Below, piece by piece: positions 7,129 to 14,481 of a stretch of DNA of 20,690 nucleotides. A model generated the notes under the pieces. It was not told where the DNA came from. It saw only the letters and a list, made by a program, of their open reading frames with translations, and did no database searches. The position numbers and the translations under genes were made by a program. Within the stretch, counting starts at the first letter, position 1, and every line of letters starts with the position of its first letter. This stretch comes from CAYXWH01 sp964468755 (lineage in GTDB: Bacteria > Chloroflexota > Dehalococcoidia > Dehalococcoidales > RBG-16-60-22), in contig CAYXWH010000033.1 of the NCBI GenBank assembly GCA_964468755.1, forward strand, positions 1 to 20,690. Direction: 5' to 3'.

Positions 7129-8399
7129 ATGAGAACAGGGTCAGCACAAGAGATATGGGAAGCCGCCTTAGGCGAATTACAAATACAGGTCAGTAAATCG
7201 AACTATCGAACCTGGTTCCAGAACACTACCGGTCTGAGCTACGAGGGAGACCAGTTCGTCGTCGGTGTGCCCAATACCTTTATCGGGGAATACTTAAACC
7301 GGAACCAGCGCTCTCTGATTGAAAAAGCGCTTATCGGTCTCACCAGGCCAGACGTAAAGGTAGTTTTTCAGATAAACGGTAAACAGTGCGACCTGTCCGC
7401 CACCACCGATACCGACCTGAAATTTTCACCGACCGCGCTGATGCGTGCTCCCCAGCTCAACCCGGGTTACCACTTCGAGTCTTTCATCGAAGGGAGCGGG
7501 AATCGCCTGGCCCGCGCCGCTGCTCTCGCCGTGAGCCAGAACCCGGGATGCACCTACAATCCGCTGTTCATCTACGGTGGTGTCGGTCTGGGTAAAACGC
7601 ATCTGCTCCATGCCATCGGACACATTGCCCTTACCCATCATATGCCGCTCATCTGCACCAGCGCCGAGAAGTTCACCAACGAGTTTGTCAGCGCCATCAG
7701 GGAGAGAAATACGGAGGAATTTCGCAACCGGTACCGGAACGCGGGCATGCTGCTTATTGACGATATTCACTTCATCAGTGGCAAGGAGCAGACTGAGGAA
7801 AGCTTTTACCATACCTTCAATGAACTGCATAACTCCAGGCGCCAGATAGTAATTACCAGTGACCGTCCACCGAAGGAAATACCCCGCATGGCGGAACGTC
7901 TTCGCTCCCGCTTCGAGTGGGGTTTAATGGTGGATATTCAACCACCCGATTTCGAGACACGCCTCGCCATTCTCCAGTCAAAAGCCAAGCAGAACGAAGA
8001 AGTCATCTACCCTGATGTGCTGGAATTCATTGCCCAGCAGATTCAGCGTAACATCAGGGAACTGGAAGGCTCGCTCAACCGGGTGCTGGCTTACTCCAGA
8101 TTGCTCCGGGCTATACCCACCATCGACCTTGCCTCCAAGGCCCTCAAGGATATCGCCAGCCGTAAAACCAATCAGACCGAGGTAACCCCCACCCGGTTAC
8201 TGGAGACCGCAGCCAACTGCTTCCAGATGGATCCCGATGACCTCATCGGACCCAGGCGGGATAAGGAGGCGGTCATGGCTCGACGCGTCGCCATGTACCT
8301 TATCCGCCAGGAGACCAACTGCTCGCTGGCGCAAATCGGCCAGGTAATCGGCGGACGGGATGCAGCTGCTGTCACCAACGCCTGTAAAAAGGTTTCCGG
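7129..8399 (+). CDS. dnaA: Chromosomal replication initiator DnaA, 3' end in assembly gap
   Basis: An AAA+ initiator that binds oriC and melts DNA. 423 codons are visible before the gap; the family is usually 440-460, so about 20-30 residues are missing. Domain I (IWEAALGELQIQVSKSNYRTWF) is followed by a short linker. The AAA+ core has N-P-L-F-I-Y-G-G-V-G-L-G-K-T-H (Walker A near 149-157), LLIDDIHFISGKE (Walker B, 208-220), VITSDRPPKEIP (sensor I) and R-N-I-R-E-L-E-G. Domain IV has the helix-turn-helix, but the signature usually written GGRDH(S/T)TV reads GGRDAAAVTNACKK at 408-421. The base-contacting H and T/S are thus alanines. The ATG at 7129 overlaps the stop of a 9-codon ORF; its SD is weak. 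Confidence 0.96.
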
Positions 8400-8499
8400 N
8401 NNNNNNNNNNNNNNNNNNNNNNNNNNNNNNNNNNNNNNNNNNNNNNNNNNNNNNNNNNNNNNNNNNNNNNNNNNNNNNNNNNNNNNNNNNNNNNNNNNN
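8400..8499. other. Assembly gap of 100 N between dnaA and obgE
   Basis: Exactly 100 unknown bases, again a placeholder of uncertain true size. It hides the last codons of dnaA and the dnaA-obgE spacer, including any obgE promoter. Another gene could fit if the real gap is long. Confidence 0.98.
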
Positions 8500-8513
8500 G
8501 GGAACTATATATC

Positions 8514-9785
8514 ATGATTGACCGGGCGGTAGTAGTGGTAGAATCGGGCACCGGCGGGAATGGCGCGATAAGTTTCCGCCGGGAGAAGTTCGTTCCCTTC
8601 GGTGGTCCTGATGGCGGTAATGGTGGTGATGGTGGCAGTGTAATAGTAAAAGCGGATGCATCGGTCACTGACCTGCGCCAGTTCCGGAGAAAAAGGCACT
8701 ATCGGGCCGTAGATGGCGGGAGTGGTCTCGGTAAAAACAAGCATGGCCGGAAGGGGAGAGACCGGATACTGATGGTACCGGCCGGTACCGTGGTCAGCTA
8801 CCAGAATGCTTTATACGATGATTCGTTCATTGCCGACCTTGAGCTTTCGGGTCAGCAGGTCGTGGTGGCGGGAGGAGGTAAGGGAGGCTGGGGAAATACC
8901 CACTATGCCTGTTCCACCAATCAGGCTCCGGAGTTTGCCCAAAAGGGGGAGGACGGAGACGAGTATTCAATAATACTGGAAATGCGGCTGATTGCCGATG
9001 TCGGCATAATCGGCTTGCCCAACGCGGGTAAGTCAACGCTGCTGACGGCGGCGTCCGCAGCCAAGCCGAAGATTGCCAGCTACCCTTTCACCACTCTGGA
9101 ACCAGTGCTGGGGGTTGTTGAGAAGGGTCAGCAGCGCTTCATCCTCGCTGAGATACCGGGGCTTATCGAGGATGCTCACATTGGTCGCGGTCTGGGCCAT
9201 GAATTTCTTCGCCATATCCTGCGTACCGGAATGCTGCTTCACCTGATTGACGGCAGTGCTGAATCCCCGCTTGATGAAATGGACAGGGTGAACGCAGAGA
9301 TTACTCTCTATGACTCGGCACTGGAACGGAAGCCGCAGCTGGTAGCAATAAACAAAATCGACCTGCCTGAAGTACGCCGCCGGCTCGCCGGGATAAAGGA
9401 GGACTTCAGCAGCGCCGGGATTGACGCCTTTTTTATATCGGCGACGACCGGAGAAGGCATCACCGGGCTAATGAACTCGGTAGCCAACCGCCTGGAAGAA
9501 CTCAAAGCCAGCCGGGAGGAGGCGGAACACGCCGTTGCCCGGAAGGTATTTCAACCCCGGCCCAAAGCCGCCGGAATCAGCGTGCACCGGGATGGAGACA
9601 CCTATGTGGTCTCTGCCCCCGGTCTAGAGCGCCTGACCACCCGGAACGGTACCGCGGGAGCGGAGCTACACTGGCAACTGAAGCGATACCTTACCCGGCT
9701 GGGGGTCAACCGGGCATTGGAGAAAGCCGGGGTAAGGCCTGGTGATAAAGTACGTTGCGGAAGGCTGGAATGGGAGTGGTCTTAA
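8514..9785 (+). CDS. obgE: Obg/CgtA GTPase
   Basis: A ribosome-associated GTPase needed for 50S maturation and linked to the stringent response. It encodes 423 residues, normal length for the three-domain form. The glycine-rich Obg fold begins MIDRAVVVVESGTGGNGAIS and includes FGGPDGGNGGDGG. The G domain has GLPNAGKS (G1), an EIPGLIEDA switch II where most Obgs have D-x-P-G-L-I-E-G-A, NKIDLP (G4) and ISATTGEG (G5). The C-terminal OCT domain ends with A-G-V-R-P-G-D-K-V-R. The ATG at 8514 fits the family N-terminus; only a weak GGGA precedes it, and the region upstream is lost in the gap. It is the first visible member of a run obgE-nadD-flavoprotein-HAD. Confidence 0.96.
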   Translation: MIDRAVVVVESGTGGNGAISFRREKFVPFGGPDGGNGGDGGSVIVKADASVTDLRQFRRKRHYRAVDGGSGLGKNKHGRKGRDRILMVPAGTVVSYQNALYDDSFIADLELSGQQVVVAGGGKGGWGNTHYACSTNQAPEFAQKGEDGDEYSIILEMRLIADVGIIGLPNAGKSTLLTAASAAKPKIASYPFTTLEPVLGVVEKGQQRFILAEIPGLIEDAHIGRGLGHEFLRHILRTGMLLHLIDGSAESPLDEMDRVNAEITLYDSALERKPQLVAINKIDLPEVRRRLAGIKEDFSSAGIDAFFISATTGEGITGLMNSVANRLEELKASREEAEHAVARKVFQPRPKAAGISVHRDGDTYVVSAPGLERLTTRNGTAGAELHWQLKRYLTRLGVNRALEKAGVRPGDKVRCGRLEWEWS

Positions 9786-9786
9786 A

Positions 9787-10389
9787 ATGAGAATCGGCGT
9801 ACTCGGCGGCACCTTTGACCCGGTACATAACGGGCACCTGAAGGTGGCGGAAGAAACGAGTACCCGGCTCAATCTGTCCGGGGTTATCTGGATACCGGCC
9901 GGACAGCCCCCGCTTAAGACGGACCAGGCTCTGGCGCCGGCGGAGCACCGACTGCGGATGCTGCATCTGGCCATTAACGGGAGTCCTCATTTTACGGTGT
10001 CAACGATAGAAATGGAACGGGCCGGTGCCAGCTATACGGTTGACACTATCGCCGAGCTGCGGGAGCAGGTGGCAGCAGGTGATGAACTCTTTTTTATATT
10101 AGGATGGGATAGTCTGGCCAGGTTGCCTGAGTGGCGGGAGCCGTCGCGACTGCTCACCATGTGTTCTCTGGTAGCGGTACCCCGGCCGGGTTGTCCGCCA
10201 CCTGAGCTGGGAGCTCTGGAAGAAAGTATTCCGGGTATATCGCCGCGGGTGGTACTCATGGATAAGCCGAGGATAGGCATCAGTTCCACGGAAATCAGGG
10301 ACCGGATTGCCCGCAACCGCTCGATACGCCGCCTTGTCCCTGAGCCGGTTGGGCATTATATCAAAAAGCATAAACTCTATGAATGCTGA
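9787..10389 (+). CDS. nadD: Nicotinate-mononucleotide adenylyltransferase
   Basis: Adenylates nicotinate mononucleotide to deamido-NAD in NAD biosynthesis. It encodes 200 residues, the usual length. The nucleotidyltransferase motif GGTFDPVHNGHL (7-18) carries the (H/T)xGH signature. FILGWDSLARLPEWREP and I-S-S-T-E-I-R-D-R-I (the conserved ISSTxIR) follow, then the usual end PVGHYIKKHKLY. The start is the ATG one base after the obgE stop; an in-frame ATG at 9742 inside obgE is less likely because GGTFDP normally lies within the first 10 residues. Translational coupling to obgE is probable. Confidence 0.95.
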   Translation: MRIGVLGGTFDPVHNGHLKVAEETSTRLNLSGVIWIPAGQPPLKTDQALAPAEHRLRMLHLAINGSPHFTVSTIEMERAGASYTVDTIAELREQVAAGDELFFILGWDSLARLPEWREPSRLLTMCSLVAVPRPGCPPPELGALEESIPGISPRVVLMDKPRIGISSTEIRDRIARNRSIRRLVPEPVGHYIKKHKLYEC

Positions 10390-10402
10390 CAGGAGGTACT
10401 TA

Positions 10403-10972
10403 GTGAAAGCTATTGGTGTGGTCGGTAGTCCACGCAAGAATGGAAATACGGAAAGGCTAACCAGGCATACCTTGAAAGCCATCGAGGAGGAGGGCCTGGA
10501 AACGGAACTGATTCGCCTGGTCGAGTATGATGTTCGCCCGTGTAATGCCTGCATGGTCTGCCGTCATGAAGCGACCGCCGAACAGTGTCCGATTGACGAT
10601 GACTTGATGACACTTTATGGTAAGATAAAGCAAGCCGAGGCGGTTATTCTGGCTTCGCCGGTTTACTTCGGCTCGGCAACCGCCATGTTAAAGGCATTCA
10701 TGGAGAGGACGGGATACATCAGTTATGATAGCCGGCCGTTTGCCGGTAAGGTAGGCGGGCCCCTGGTGGTCGCCCGCCGCGCCGGACAAAATTTTGCCCT
10801 CGCCCAGATACTGTACTGGTATCATATCCTCGGCTTCGTTGTGCCCGGCTCAACCTACTGGAACATCGCCTTCGGCCGGAAACCGGGCGACGTGGAGCAG
10901 GACGAGGAGGGCATGAATACGGTATGGAACTTCGGGAAAAATGTCGCCTCGCTGGTGAAGCTGCGTCGATGA
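10403..10972 (+). CDS. Isf-like iron-sulfur flavoprotein / NAD(P)H-dependent FMN reductase family
   Basis: 189 residues with a flavodoxin-like fold. GSPRKNGNT at 9-17 is the FMN phosphate-binding loop, and SPVYFGSATAMLKAFMERTGY is the typical second flavin-contact segment. Between them C47, C50, C53 and C62 form a compact C-x2-C-x2-C-x8-C cluster, as in archaeal and anaerobe iron-sulfur flavoproteins (Isf, usually x4-7 before the last cysteine), which bind a 4Fe-4S cluster and move electrons. Partner and substrate are unknown. The start is GTG at 10403, six nt after GGAGG, 13 bp downstream of nadD and probably in the same transcript. A simple NADPH-dependent FMN reductase is the alternative. 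Confidence 0.82.
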   Translation: MKAIGVVGSPRKNGNTERLTRHTLKAIEEEGLETELIRLVEYDVRPCNACMVCRHEATAEQCPIDDDLMTLYGKIKQAEAVILASPVYFGSATAMLKAFMERTGYISYDSRPFAGKVGGPLVVARRAGQNFALAQILYWYHILGFVVPGSTYWNIAFGRKPGDVEQDEEGMNTVWNFGKNVASLVKLRR

Positions 10973-11014
10973 AGCCGGCTCGCCAAATTTGCCGAAAGGG
11001 GAGTATGTGCCGTA

Positions 11015-11707
11015 ATGAAAGCCGTTTTTTTTGATTTGTACCACACACTGGTCCGTTACGAGCCACCGCGGGAAGAAATCCAGGCAGGAGTATTGAATGA
11101 CGGCGGTATTGAGGTCCGCCCGGAGGTTCTGAGCTGGCCCCTGGTGGCCGCCGACGAGTTCATCTATCGGGAGCTGGCCCAGGTCCCGATGGGACAGCGG
11201 TCAGAAGCGGATAAGATGTCTCTATGGGTGGAGTATGAGCAGGTGTTACTCCGGGAGGCAGGTATCGAGATTGATGACCAGCGGGTACTGGAGTTGCTGG
11301 GTAAGATGCAGCAGGTCAAAATGAAGCTGGTGCTGTTTGATGATGTGGTTCCCGCCCTGAGGGACCTCAGCCGACGGGGTCTGATACTGGGCCTCATATC
11401 CAACATTGACCGTGACATCAGCCCGCTCATGAATGAGCTTGGTCTGCCGCCGTGGCTTCAGGTGGTGGTTACCTCGCTGGACGCCGGCTTTACCAAGCCG
11501 CATCCACAGATATTTGGGTTGGCACTGGACCGGGCCGGGGTTCCGGCTGAGGAGGCGATGTACGTTGGTGACCAGTATCAGGTGGACGTGGTGGGAGCCA
11601 GGGGTGCCGGGATGGTGGGGGTGCTTCTGGACCGGGGTGGCTATTTCCCGGAGGTAACTGATTGTCCGCGTATCGGCAGCCTTATCGAGCTTGGCGAGAT
11701 GCTATAA
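11015..11707 (+). CDS. HAD superfamily hydrolase, subfamily IA
   Basis: 230 residues with a haloacid-dehalogenase fold. Motif I is FFDLYHTL, with nucleophile D7 and Y9 where phosphatases have the second, acid/base aspartate. Motif II is S129 in LGLISN, motif III is K161 in FTKPHPQIF, and motif IV is VGDQYQVD (184-191). A helical cap lies between residues about 15 and 105. D-x-Y-x-T occurs in L-2-haloacid dehalogenases and some other HADs, but motif IV here is of the usual GDxxxxD type, so the substrate is open. It lies 42 bp after the flavoprotein, likely the end of the obgE run. AGGGGAG lies about 12 nt before the ATG. No clear terminator follows. Confidence 0.85.
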   Translation: MKAVFFDLYHTLVRYEPPREEIQAGVLNDGGIEVRPEVLSWPLVAADEFIYRELAQVPMGQRSEADKMSLWVEYEQVLLREAGIEIDDQRVLELLGKMQQVKMKLVLFDDVVPALRDLSRRGLILGLISNIDRDISPLMNELGLPPWLQVVVTSLDAGFTKPHPQIFGLALDRAGVPAEEAMYVGDQYQVDVVGARGAGMVGVLLDRGGYFPEVTDCPRIGSLIELGEML

Positions 11708-11721
11708 AAATACGCAGCCGC

Positions 11722-12054
11722 TCATTTGCGTAATTGCGCAATTACTCTCTGATACAATTCTTCGTCGGTTTTTACCCCCTGAACATCAAGGTCGCTGGTA
11801 CGGAACGCCCGCACCATAGCTTCTATCAACTTGGTCTTGCTCAGTTTTCGGCCACCGGTAAACTTGGCTGTTGTCGCCAGGCTTTCCAGGTAAGCGTCTT
11901 CTCCCCGGGAAAGAAACACCGACAGCTTGATTCGGGTCACGCTGGGTGGCTCAGCAGTCGGTGCCCTTTTGGGCGCAGGCGGCTCTTTGGAGTTAGTGAG
12001 TCGTTCCAGTGCCGTCCCGTAGGCGAGTTCCTCGGTTACTCTGGCCCTCTTCAT
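11722..12054 (-). CDS. Small ribbon-helix-helix protein, partner of ParA
   Basis: 110 residues, not a recognised named gene. A proline- and charge-rich N-terminal tail (1-38, likely disordered) precedes a predicted ribbon-helix-helix: strand TRIKLSVFLS (40-49), helix about 51-65, turn TGGRKLSK, helix about 73-84. A short helical tail follows. Its ATG overlaps the parA stop by four bases (ATGA), implying coupled translation. In plasmid type Ib partition systems an RHH protein with a flexible tail (ParG, Omega) binds the centromere, represses the operon and stimulates the ParA ATPase. The same role is inferred here, in place of a normal ParB. The 3' end contains the palindrome TAATTGCGCAATTA. 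Confidence 0.7.
   Translation of the reverse strand: MKRARVTEELAYGTALERLTNSKEPPAPKRAPTAEPPSVTRIKLSVFLSRGEDAYLESLATTAKFTGGRKLSKTKLIEAMVRAFRTSDLDVQGVKTDEELYQRVIAQLRK
11731..11744. repeat. Palindrome TAATTGCGCAATTA related to the parA operator
   Basis: A perfect 14-bp palindrome in the last codons of the RHH gene, built from overlapping AATTGCG and CGCAATT half-sites, with TTTGCG just beside it (11725-11730). The same half-site forms the inverted repeat in the parA promoter 1.1 kb away. It may be a second binding site of the RHH protein (operator or centromere-like), or chance in coding sequence. Confidence 0.45.
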
Positions 12055-12827
12055 TTAAGCACCTCTCTGGTGAGCGCTCTATAGGCATTGGCGCCGCCGG
12101 ACTTGGCTGCGTAGGTCAGGATTGATTCCCCGGCGGCCGGGGCTTCCTTGAAGCGAACGCTATGCGGAATTGTGGTTTCAAATACCTTTAGCCTGTCGCC
12201 AAAGGCTCTTCGGGTGACGTTAATAACCTCTCGACTGTGCAGGGTACGGGAGTCGCTCATGGTTAGCAGGATGCCGGCGATTTCCAGGTCAGGGTTTATC
12301 TTGGCTTTGACCCGGCTTACCGTATTCAGCAATAGCCCGACGCCTTTCATCGCCAGAAAGTCGGCCTGCAACGGGATGATTATCCGGTCAGCTGCGGAGA
12401 GAGCGTTGATAGTGAGCAGCCCGAGGCTGGGCAGGCAGTCCACAAGGATGTAGTCATACCGCCGGCGGACGGGCTGCAGCATCTCTCTGAGCATAAGTTC
12501 CCGGGTAAAGGCACCGACCAGGTCCAGCTCTGCCTGTGACAGCTCGATATTTGCCGGGGCGAGGTCAATAGCCGGGTTACCGGTGGCGACAATAACGTCA
12601 GCTATCCCGGGGCTGGCATCACCCTTTATGGTGGCGGCCAGCACATCATACACGGTATGCTCCAGATTGTCCGGGTCGAGTCCCAGGCTAATGGTGAGGC
12701 TGGCTTGCGGGTCCCAGTCAACGAGCAACACCTTCCTCTCATGTTCACTTAGTCCCTGCGCCAGAGCAGCGGCTGTGGTCGTCTTGCCCACGCCCCCTTT
12801 TTGATTGGCTATGCAGATGGTTACCAT
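12051..12827 (-). CDS. parA: ParA/Soj family partition ATPase
   Basis: A dimerising ATPase that positions DNA on the nucleoid. 258 residues with no N-terminal HTH domain. Visible are the deviant Walker A KGGVGKTTT (11-19), LLVDWDPQASLTISLGL, Walker B ILVDCLPSLGLLTINAL (the usual DxPPSLG has Leu for the first Pro), PLQADFLAMKGV and the C-terminal A-x-S-x-L-T-Y-A. The ATG at 12827 is preferred because the protein then begins MVTICIANQKGG, as in the family, and AAGGGA precedes it. Longer frames enter the promoter. The gene is followed, with a four-base overlap, by a ribbon-helix-helix protein rather than ParB. The arrangement resembles plasmid partition operons, though the neighbourhood is chromosomal. 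Confidence 0.93.
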   Translation of the reverse strand: MVTICIANQKGGVGKTTTAAALAQGLSEHERKVLLVDWDPQASLTISLGLDPDNLEHTVYDVLAATIKGDASPGIADVIVATGNPAIDLAPANIELSQAELDLVGAFTRELMLREMLQPVRRRYDYILVDCLPSLGLLTINALSAADRIIIPLQADFLAMKGVGLLLNTVSRVKAKINPDLEIAGILLTMSDSRTLHSREVINVTRRAFGDRLKVFETTIPHSVRFKEAPAAGESILTYAAKSGGANAYRALTREVLK

Positions 12828-12851
12828 AAGCCGTCCCTTCTTTTCTTGACT

Positions 12852-12893
12852 ACTATAGCGCAATTGAGGAATTGCGTCAATACTCCATTGCGC
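12852..12893 (-). promoter_or_regulatory. parA promoter with an inverted-repeat operator between -35 and -10
   Basis: Minus strand TTGACG (12880-12875), a 17-nt spacer and TATAGT (12857-12852). The spacer holds CGCAATT-N4-AATTGCG (12859-12876), which also touches the -35. A further half-site, ATTGCGC, lies upstream (12887-12893). A bound protein would block RNA polymerase, so autorepression is inferred, most simply by the RHH protein. Confidence 0.7.
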
Positions 12894-12958
12894 ACTATTT
12901 TGGGGAGACGACTGGCTGAGTGGTTTGCCATACTGCTGATTTTATGACATCGGATGGG

Positions 12959-14347
12959 TTACAGTTGATTTCGTCCGGGATTCAGCGGGCAGCAGTGGCA
13001 CTGTCCCTGAGAACAGAGGGTCTTATAGATGTGGATGAGCCCCTGTTGCCGTCGGGCGGAGTTGACCAGATCGCCGGAGAGCCGGAGCTGGTGGCACATA
13101 TGCCGTTCCACCACATTTACCGCCAGCCGGGGGTAGCCTTGATAGAGCTCAACGGACTTCCTGGCGAGGTCTGGCTGGCGGGTAAGCTGGCTCCAGGCAA
13201 AAGTAAAGGGCAACAGAACGTTAACCACGATATCTGCTGCCCGGGCACTGCCAATGAGGGTTGGTATTCGCTGCCGGCTGGGCATGATGGTATCCACATG
13301 ATTGGCCCAGTAGCCATCCGCAGTTACCAGGAATATTGATTCCAGTGCCTGTTTGCCACCGGTGACCGTGGTCTCCTTGAGAGGGTGAATAACTTCGGTA
13401 AGCAGGCCCTTACCGCGAAATCGGTATACCAGGTAGCTCATGGCGGCTATGCGCCGGGCTGGATAGTTGCTTGGCCTTACCCGGGTAAAATGCCAGTCAT
13501 TTTCTGACATTGCCCCGGCCCGGGGAACCGAGGTCCACATTTCCTCCAGTTTGTTTATCCACTGCTCATGTTTCCCGGGCTGCCAGTTGAGGCACTGTGA
13601 GGGCAGCAGACCGGCTGTCCCCAGCAGCAGGGCCTGCTGCCGGGCGAGGCATTCTGACTTGGATACCCCGGGGCTGATGGTGGACTCCAGGGTGCTAAGG
13701 GGTAGTCGGCGGGCTAACTCGGAAAAGGGGTCTTTATTCTTGGTATAGCCCAGAGCCGCCATTATCCCCTGGTACAGGGACTGGGCAACCTCGGTGCGGG
13801 CCAGGTCTGCCTGAAAGGCGGCTGCCTTGGCGAGAAAGCGATGACTTCCGGCACGGTCCATGAATGCGGTTAGCCGGCTGGTGTCCCGACGTTCGGAAGT
13901 CAGTTTGCAGGGCAGAAGGGCATTGGTCGGTCGGTGGGTGGGGTAAGCGCAGGCACCAGCCGGGTGTGGCAGGTACTTGTGCACCGCCAGAGTGGGAATC
14001 CTGCTCCCGCTCTGGAGCGCGGCGGCTTCCCCGCTGTCGTGCCAGAAGACCACCTGCAGGATGACCCGGTTATAGGCCGGGTCATGGTGGTGCCGGTGAG
14101 CCCGCCAGCTGCTGGACTTGACATGGACTTCTATGTCCCCCTTTTTCACCCCCTGACTGGTGGCGATAACCGCGTCAAGCAGGTCGGCACCCTGGTCACG
14201 GTTGAGTCTGCCCGGGTAGATGACTGTGATAGGTTCACCCTCCTCGGTGACCAGGTCGGTTCTGTCCCGTATCTGGTCTTGCCAGATGCTGATCAGCAGA
14301 CTCTCCGGAAAGGTACAGACCTGTCTTGTCTCCCGGATTGCTCTCAT
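12959..14347 (-). CDS. DUF2851 family protein of unknown function
   Basis: 462 residues. The family is recognised from G-D-I-E-V-H-V-K-S-S-S-W-R-A-H (92-106) followed by H-H-H-D-P-A-Y-N-R-V-I-L-Q-V-V, preceded by I-Y-P-G-R-L-N-R-D-Q-G-A-D-L-L-D-A. These correspond to the family's conserved 'GxxNxxxGPDFxxA' and 'GDVEIHxxSSDWxxH' blocks. No signal peptide or membrane segment is seen, and the C-terminus has a cysteine cluster C-x5-C-x-C-C. No function is established. The spacing of the conserved D, E and K loosely recalls PD-(D/E)xK nucleases, which is only a suggestion. The ATG at 14347 has a weak AGGG upstream. Its promoter at 14453-14481 carries the same operator as the adjacent XRE gene, so the two probably form one regulatory unit. 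Confidence 0.8.
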   Translation of the reverse strand: MRAIRETRQVCTFPESLLISIWQDQIRDRTDLVTEEGEPITVIYPGRLNRDQGADLLDAVIATSQGVKKGDIEVHVKSSSWRAHRHHHDPAYNRVILQVVFWHDSGEAAALQSGSRIPTLAVHKYLPHPAGACAYPTHRPTNALLPCKLTSERRDTSRLTAFMDRAGSHRFLAKAAAFQADLARTEVAQSLYQGIMAALGYTKNKDPFSELARRLPLSTLESTISPGVSKSECLARQQALLLGTAGLLPSQCLNWQPGKHEQWINKLEEMWTSVPRAGAMSENDWHFTRVRPSNYPARRIAAMSYLVYRFRGKGLLTEVIHPLKETTVTGGKQALESIFLVTADGYWANHVDTIMPSRQRIPTLIGSARAADIVVNVLLPFTFAWSQLTRQPDLARKSVELYQGYPRLAVNVVERHMCHQLRLSGDLVNSARRQQGLIHIYKTLCSQGQCHCCPLNPGRNQL

Positions 14348-14452
14348 GATTAAACCCTACCGTCCCAACGTAGTTGGCTCATAGACCATCGCGGTTGAGG
14401 GACTGTTCCGATGACGGCGTTACTGGTCGGGAAGAATACCAACAGCAGGGGA

Positions 14453-14481
14453 ATTTTACACGCTACCGTGTAATATGTCAA
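14453..14481 (-). promoter_or_regulatory. DUF2851 promoter with XRE-type operator
   Basis: Minus strand TTGACA (14481-14476), 17-nt spacer, TAAAAT (14458-14453). The spacer contains TTACACG-N4-CGTGTAA (14456-14473), a perfect 7-4-7 inverted repeat running into the -10. The TGA stop of the XRE gene forms part of the -35. The transcript would start near 14446, about 100 nt before the DUF2851 ATG. Confidence 0.75.

Noticed and set aside
8400..8517. Continuation of dnaA across the N run to a stop at 8517
   Set aside because: The frame through unknown bases is meaningless and would overlap the obgE start; dnaA must end inside the gap.
11015..11707. HAD protein as a reductive or haloacid dehalogenase
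   Set aside because: D-x-Y-x-T alone is insufficient; motif IV differs from L-2-haloacid dehalogenases, and reductive dehalogenases are a different fold.
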